From Theobroma cacao (lineage: Eukaryota; Streptophyta; Magnoliopsida; Malvales; Malvaceae), in the NCBI RefSeq assembly GCF_000208745.1, contig NC_030851.1:34455706-34519705 (forward strand): DNA of 64,000 nt, in the 5' to 3' direction. Each line of letters begins with the position of its first letter. Within the stretch, counting starts at the first letter, position 1. The notes below the pieces were generated by a model that saw nothing but the letters and a program-made list of their open reading frames with translations, was not told where the DNA came from and ran no database searches. This document shows positions 58,255 through 64,000 of this stretch, one piece after another. Position numbers and translations under genes: made by a program.

Positions 58255-59199
58255 GGAAATCGAAGCTCCGAAGAATCCGCGAACAGCGAGAAGAGAATAA
58301 GAACGAGGAGCGAAGAGTGTAGCCAGAAATGAAGCGGAGAAAAATGATTACGATGCTTTTTATAAAGCCAGAAGAACAGAGAGAAAAATGTTTATTGGCG
58401 TGTGGTTTTGCTTTGGGAAGTCCGCAGACTGTTACGAGTGGCGATGCCAACGAAGTGAGTGTGGAATGTTGTTCAATTTGTAGGACCTATTTTCCTCTTT
58501 GGGTGGATTGACGATTTGTCCAGTGATGGGTCTCGTTTCCCCTATAATTACAATCAAAACCAATGCGCTTGAATGGTCGATGATAGAGCGGTAACATCCG
58601 TTGGTTGGCAAAGCAGTAAAATGAACGGTGTTCTGAGCACTTTAATGGAAAATCGAATAATTAATTAGAGGAAAATTAGGTTAATCAGCTCAACTGCCAG
58701 CAAAGGGAGAGGCCAACTAGGCCTTCAAGTCAAGCGTGATTAATGGAAACGACGTCGTTTTCCATTCCTACGAGTTGGCTCACAGAACCCACCGAAGCAG
58801 AGGGAGGCTACCAACTGCAGAGTAGATCACTGGCGTCGAAATTTTCCTAGCTTGGCTTTAAGCAAAAGTTTATTATGTTCTTCATTCGTCATCTGATACT
58901 ACAAATCTTTCTTAGATGGTTGCTTTCCAGTTAACCTTTTTGATATAGACTCCCATTTCTCAGTTGAAAGGGTGTGCAGTAAGAAGTATCACGCGCAGGG
59001 AAATGGGGCGAATGGGAGAAGGGGAGGGTGGTTTCTCCTTGATAAACAACACAGGCCATCAAAAGGCTGAATATAGCGGTACAACACACGCTCCGAAAGA
59101 ACTATTGATCAGATATCAATTCTATAGTTTTCAACTACACGAAGCAAAGAACTTTATCATGTAACAAACTACATCTGCAAAATCCGAGTTGTCAATCAA
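58255..59199. other. FabG promoter region
   Basis: About 0.9 kb between FabG (starting leftward at 58254) and the end of the RsfS gene. It holds the FabG leader and promoter and the downstream region of RsfS. A palindromic ACGT-core motif at 58742-58766 is listed separately. No gene-like frame was recognised. Confidence 0.5.
58742..58766. promoter_or_regulatory. Palindromic ACGT-core element upstream of FabG
   Basis: A 25-base near-perfect palindrome centred on ACGACGTCGT, with GGAAA and TTTCC arms. The core GACGTC resembles a bZIP-binding C-box. The same ACGACGTCGTTTT occurs at 61594-61606, upstream of the RsfS gene. Function is inferred. Confidence 0.45.
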
Positions 59200-61491
59200 T
59201 TAAGCACTTCGCTGGGCTGGCTTTTTGGAATTATTAATACGACGAACCTTTACAAAAGCTTTTGTCAACTCCTGAAATGAAAAACAAGGAAAGATTAGTT
59301 TAGGAGATTGACTAGCAAAAGATATTTTGTATCTGCGGGAAAGATTTGACAAAAGACACTACGAAAGCAAGAAAGGAAGAGAATGAGAGACCCCAAGAAG
59401 AGAAAAAGAGGTTATAGGATGTTCTCCCCAATTAACTGAACCAGATCAAGATAAGATTGACCTATAGGAAATCAACAGATAAAGTTCATTTTGGCAATCC
59501 TATAGGGAAACCGTATACACTAATGATTATTTTGCTTTTGTAACTTAGAGAATAGAATATACCTATTCTGTAAGTTCATATACAAGTTGTAAGTATACTT
59601 ATGACCCTAAACATTTCCCTTTTTAACTCTCGAAAATGAGTTCAGGTAATTACACCCAAATATCCAGGAATTCATTGAAAGACAATTATTTGGAAAATGG
59701 TAAGAGAACTCAGAAAGGCTCACAGAAATTCAAGCTATTTTGTTATGGAGAGCAGAAAGGGAAAAGAAGGAAAATATCATTCATCAAGCCGTATTCTTCC
59801 ACATGGTAAATTATTGTATTTATTTTGGAGCAGTTCACCGTAAAATATGCCATTTCAACCAAATGCTTGCTAGCACCACTAATTGAAATTCAGACACATT
59901 CTGTTATAATCAAAATCTGGATAGAATTCCATGACTACTGCTATCTGAATTAAAAAGGGTTCTGGAATATTCTCCTGAGATGTATCGCCACAAAAAAAAT
60001 ATCCAGGGAGTTGCAAGACACAAACATCAAGGCTCTTAGATGGAGAAGCTAAACCTGACTATCTCTGGTCATCTGAGGCCTAGATGGTTTCATAGAAAAT
60101 TTAAGCCAAAGGATTAGAAATTCATCATTGTAGATAAAAAATTTACAGACTTACCTCAACTGGTTCCTTCAGTACTGTCCTTGGAGTCCAAAGATTTTCC
60201 AAATTGTAATAAGCCCTCGCCTTCTCGTCGAGAGCATGAACTATCACCCTGCCTAAAGAAAAGAAACACCCCCAGAAAAATAAATTACAAAAAAAAAATG
60301 CGTACAATTTGCAAGAAACTTGCAAGAATATCTAGAATTAGATACTATCATTCTGGAAGATTTTGCCAGAACTTTGGCTTTAATGCGAAACTGCTAACCC
60401 CGTGTATGTGCTTAAGCGTCAAGAAATACTCTCATAGGAGATCAATTCCTTTGAAGTAGCATAGAGAATAACCCCTAGATACCACAATCTATTACACGTT
60501 CCATCTCTCCTTTCCAAGAAAGGAAGTATGGCTTGTCCTATTATCTTTATGCCAACTGTATGGAAATCAATCACACCATTATGACAGAAAAAACTTGACC
60601 AGCTATAGTTTGCCTCAACAACAAATGAATTACTACAATAGATAGCAATTGATTAAAAATTACATTTTGTTTATTGGCTTCAGTGATATTTTTACTTTTT
60701 TGTAATCAGAAAGCAACAGAAGCAAATTGCAGACATTCTATGTGACATTCTCATTATTGCCAAAAGTAATTACCAGCACTATTTTGGAAACCTTACATTT
60801 CATATGGGAATGTACATATCACACAACACCATACAAAGCATGCAAAGAAATGATTGACAAACAACAGAATTAACAAAAGTAGGGAATGCAGCACGAACCA
60901 GAGTCAACAACGATCCATTTTCCCGTCTCTTGTCCTTGCACACTGGGTAGAACCAACCGCTTAGCTCCTTTTTGCTTCTGCTTAACCTGTTCTAGCAAAT
61001 AAACATAACTAATGAGCTTCGTCATACACATAACATACATATTAACAAATGAACAGCTATCACCTCCACATAATCACTAATAAGAAAGAGAGTAATTTTT
61101 CTAAAATTTATCGAGGAAACTGGGGAATAAAAGAAAATTGTGCTGGAAAAAGAAAAAAAAAAAGAACAAAGAAGCGTGCCTTGTAAATTAGGGCTTGAGC
61201 GATGTTCTTAATGTGCCACGTGGACCTACCGGTGGCAATCACCATGAAATCGGCCCAATCGCATTGGTTGCCCACCGGAATTACTGTCACGTCATCTGCT
61301 CTCACATCGCTCAGAACCTTCTCCACCTCTTGCAGGCTGAGCAACTCTTTACCACTGCTCTCCGCGCTCGACGAAGAGAACGTCCGATTTAAACCTGAAA
61401 ACCCTAGCTTCCACGATCGATCAGTGAGAGAAGATGAAGGCAAGGATGTTGCAGATAGATGTAGACATCTGGATCTTAAAGCCGCCCACAT
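59200..61491 (-). CDS. Iojap-related ribosomal silencing factor (RsfS family), mitochondrial
   Basis: RsfS/Iojap proteins bind uL14 on the large ribosomal subunit and block joining or aid assembly; plant members work in organelles. Four exons on the minus strand, 61180-61491, 60899-60986, 60155-60252 and 59200-59271, join in frame to 189 residues. The N-terminus MWAALRSRCLHLSATSLPSS and following 40 residues form an Arg/Ser/Leu-rich presequence, likely mitochondrial. The domain includes LSLQEVEKVLSDVRADDVTV, CDWADFMVIATGRSTWHIKN, GKWIVVDSGRVIVHALDEKA and RAYYNLENLW, all family hallmarks. Intron 1 starts GCACGC (GC-AG type); the upstream AAG|GC fits the known preference of GC introns. The chloroplast Iojap is longer, supporting a mitochondrial role here. 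Confidence 0.92.
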
Positions 61492-64000
61492 CAGATCGCA
61501 CTTCCTGAAGTTTCCGAATCAACTCGCCACTTGGTCGAGCTAGTGCATCCGCATAGCCTAAAATCCCAGCATTTCTTATGAAATCTGGACCTCACGACGT
61601 CGTTTTAGTTATTGCTCCTAAAGCGATGTTGAAACGCAAGCGTTGTGAGCGCCGATGATACGATGGGAATAAGGTGTTTCGCACCTCAGGTCTCGGGGTT
61701 CGGTTGGCTGCTGAGAGAACGACACGTGCATGGTATGACTTTTAGGTCTTTACCAAATTACCGTGACTTTAGTCAGCTGTTGCATGATGCGTATTTAACT
61801 TTTGAGGGACACCCTACCTCAAAAAGGTAAACTCCGACATGATTAATAGCTTAATGGGCTTTAATTACCGTCGGATCTACGTTAAAGTACGATCTGACTA
61901 AGGAGCAAAACGTCAATCTCACGCCACGTGTGTTGGGAGAGAGACTTGAGTCCAACTTGGCCTTTTTGTAGCTGCAATTAGAGGAACCGAAACCCACGAG
62001 CCTCACGTGCACCACGAAAAGCAAACTGGGAATTCAACGAGACGAGAAAATAATTTTAAGTAAAAAATTACAGTTTCTACTCGCCAAAGTAGTTGCAAAT
62101 TGAACAGTATCAAAACGGATTAAGCATAACTTTAAATTTTTAATTTTAATAATAAAGAAACCTAAGAATTAAGATAAACTACTTCAGTGTTTTTGACTTC
62201 TTTTTTAAATTTCACAACAATTTAAAATATACAAATAAAATGATAAAAAAATGTGTGCTACGTTCCGGGGGTTTAATATATTTTTTTTATTATCTTAGGT
62301 TGGGTGTGCTGATTCAATTGATTCCGTTTTGTATACTTAATTGATTGCTTTAAGGAAAAACAATTGCTGTATTACATAGCGAGTTTGTACTGGATTTGCA
62401 AATATTTAAATGAGTTTCAACTTAGGATTATTATTGTTATCCTCTAACTTATAGATACTTTCTTATTTTATTGCCAATCCAACTACATATGATTCTTTTT
62501 CTCAACCTAATTCGAAAACCGGCACTGATTTTTTGATGTACTAAAATTCACGCAAATATTCTACTACTATCATGTAGTTATGTACCAATGACACATGTAC
62601 ATAAAAAAAAAGTATGAAAATATGAATATTATATTAGTTTATATGCAATCATAATTATTGGTGAGTTTGGGATTGCCCTTCAAGGTCACCTCATCAACAT
62701 TTAGTCTATAGATTGTTCGGGAATCCTAGCTAAAAACCCAATTGTCAACAATCCAAATGATGGGTTGACAATAATTAAGCCTAATTGATAGCACACCCCT
62801 AATAAGACCTACTACAACTCATCTAACGTGAGTTGTGTCTCAAAAGAAGTTTCTGAAAATTGACAAATGCTTTCATGCATTATTTTAATGTTGAGATGCC
62901 CTTTTTGTAAAAGAAAAATAAAATTATTATTGAAAACCATCCCTTTGATGGATAGGAAAAGAGTAGTTATCATTGGTTCATCGTGACGAAGCCTTTTAAG
63001 TTTACTCCTACACCTACCAATAACAACGACATCATTCTAAATCTAAAATCTTTCCAACAGTGGCCGTACCTAATCATGACCTTGATTGTCATTTTTTGGC
63101 TTTCTCGTACTCTTTTGGCTAATGCCTGCCTATATTTTTATGCTTCTGTCTTTTCTTTCTTTTATTTTTAATTTATTACGCCTATGATATAATCTTGTTG
63201 TATGCAAGTTTATACAAGGATACAAAACCTATCCTGTACTAACTATATTAACAAACTTTCTATCTAAAACCGAAATTTTAAAATCAATTTTTAAAAAAAT
63301 TATTTTAAGGATTATATTATCATACACAACTGTAGTTTTTTCATGTAAAAAAGTACACACTTGCCCTATGTCCATTTAACGAAAAATAAGAAAACGAATA
63401 AAAATTGGTATCAAACTAAAATAATAAATAAATCAACTAATTAACAAACTAATATAAAGTTAGATTATATGCATGAATAGTTACGAATAAATCAACATAA
63501 GATCTATCACCTTAAGAAAAAAGAATATACAAATTTTCGACATGGAATCGATATTTCTAAAACGAAAAAAGTCATATTGGTACATGATTTTGACAATTCA
63601 AATCGATCTGTTGAACCAGCATTCAATAAACAATATATGGTGACAGAAGCCAATTAAATTTGTACCTTCCATATAATTTATGAGATGTCCAATTGTTGCC
63701 TAAATCAATGTCATGCTGTTGGACATAAACCCATGCTGCTTTTACTCAAAGGGGATCCATAAAATAGAATAAAATAAAATAAATTCAGGTAGAAATCTAA
63801 ATGGAAGATTTTATTTTGATCCATATTTGCTAATTTTATAATGAGTATGATTGAAATGAAATGGGAAGTGATAGCCAGAGGACAGCTCTGCCCTGCTAAG
63901 CGCAGTCACTGTTACACATATGGGTTAAATGTGACGTCGTATTTAGCATTAAATCATTTTAATTACACAAAAAAAGAAAAGGAAATTCGCTGTTTTTCTT
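61492..64000. other. Intergenic region to the window end
   Basis: Begins with the RsfS leader and promoter, including ACGACGTCGTTTT at 61594-61606 and an ACGTG-type motif near 61924. From 62050 the DNA is AT-rich, with no recognisable gene, RNA or element. Confidence 0.5.

Noticed and set aside
62983..63171. Short frame near the right end
   Set aside because: AT-rich, no domain, and no splice partners within view.

Overview
The window is nuclear DNA of a flowering plant, most likely a woody eudicot. It has AT-rich intergenic DNA, genes with many short exons and GT-AG introns, plant-type snRNA promoter elements, a plastid-targeted FabG, a P-class PPR gene and LHT/ABCC/B12D family members. I cannot name the species from sequence alone.

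Layout from left to right. 1-580 looks like the end of an LTR retrotransposon, followed by about 5.8 kb of non-genic DNA with an inverted repeat and small duplications. 6389-11829 (+) is a complete ten-exon ABCC (MRP-type) transporter. 12965-13991 holds two tandem genes on the minus strand that I read as U5 spliceosomal RNA genes, each with an upstream sequence element, TATA box, Sm site, terminal hairpin and 3' box. 15061-16340 (-) is a small B12D mitochondrial gene. 17212-17820 (-) is a decayed FAR1/FRS (MULE-derived) fragment, overlapping at its edge a tRNA-Val(AAC) gene at 17834-17907 (+). 21674-23781 (+) is cytosolic GAPDH. 24-29 kb is repeat-rich: a palindromic minisatellite, a SINE-like insertion and a fold-back element. 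29701-31215 (+) is a mitochondrial-type PPR gene. 32926-33246 is a Copia-type LTR relic. 35527-38561 (+) is a two-exon ankyrin-repeat gene. 38.9-39.3 kb carries a LINE reverse-transcriptase relic. Two members of one long-TIR MITE family (39725-40638 and 44917-46137) bracket an LHT-type amino-acid transporter pseudogene (42262-44622, +). 46594-51133 (+) is DNA polymerase alpha subunit B, convergent with a TLC-domain gene (51828-52577, -). 53704-58254 (-) is plastid 3-oxoacyl-ACP reductase (FabG). 59200-61491 (-) is a mitochondrial Iojap/RsfS ribosome-silencing factor. From 61.5 kb to the end I see no gene.

The genes are unrelated housekeeping and family genes; there is no operon-like or cluster logic. 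The most notable items are the tandem U5 genes (with compensatory base changes between copies), a 39-nt in-frame duplicated mini-exon in an intron of the polymerase gene, a duplicated splice acceptor in FabG that would introduce a stop if used, three GC-AG introns, the two frameshifting lesions in the LHT gene, and the paired MITEs. I found no evidence of an unknown biological system. Exon boundaries were set by hand from splice sites, reading frame and remembered family sequences, without alignment tools or transcripts.
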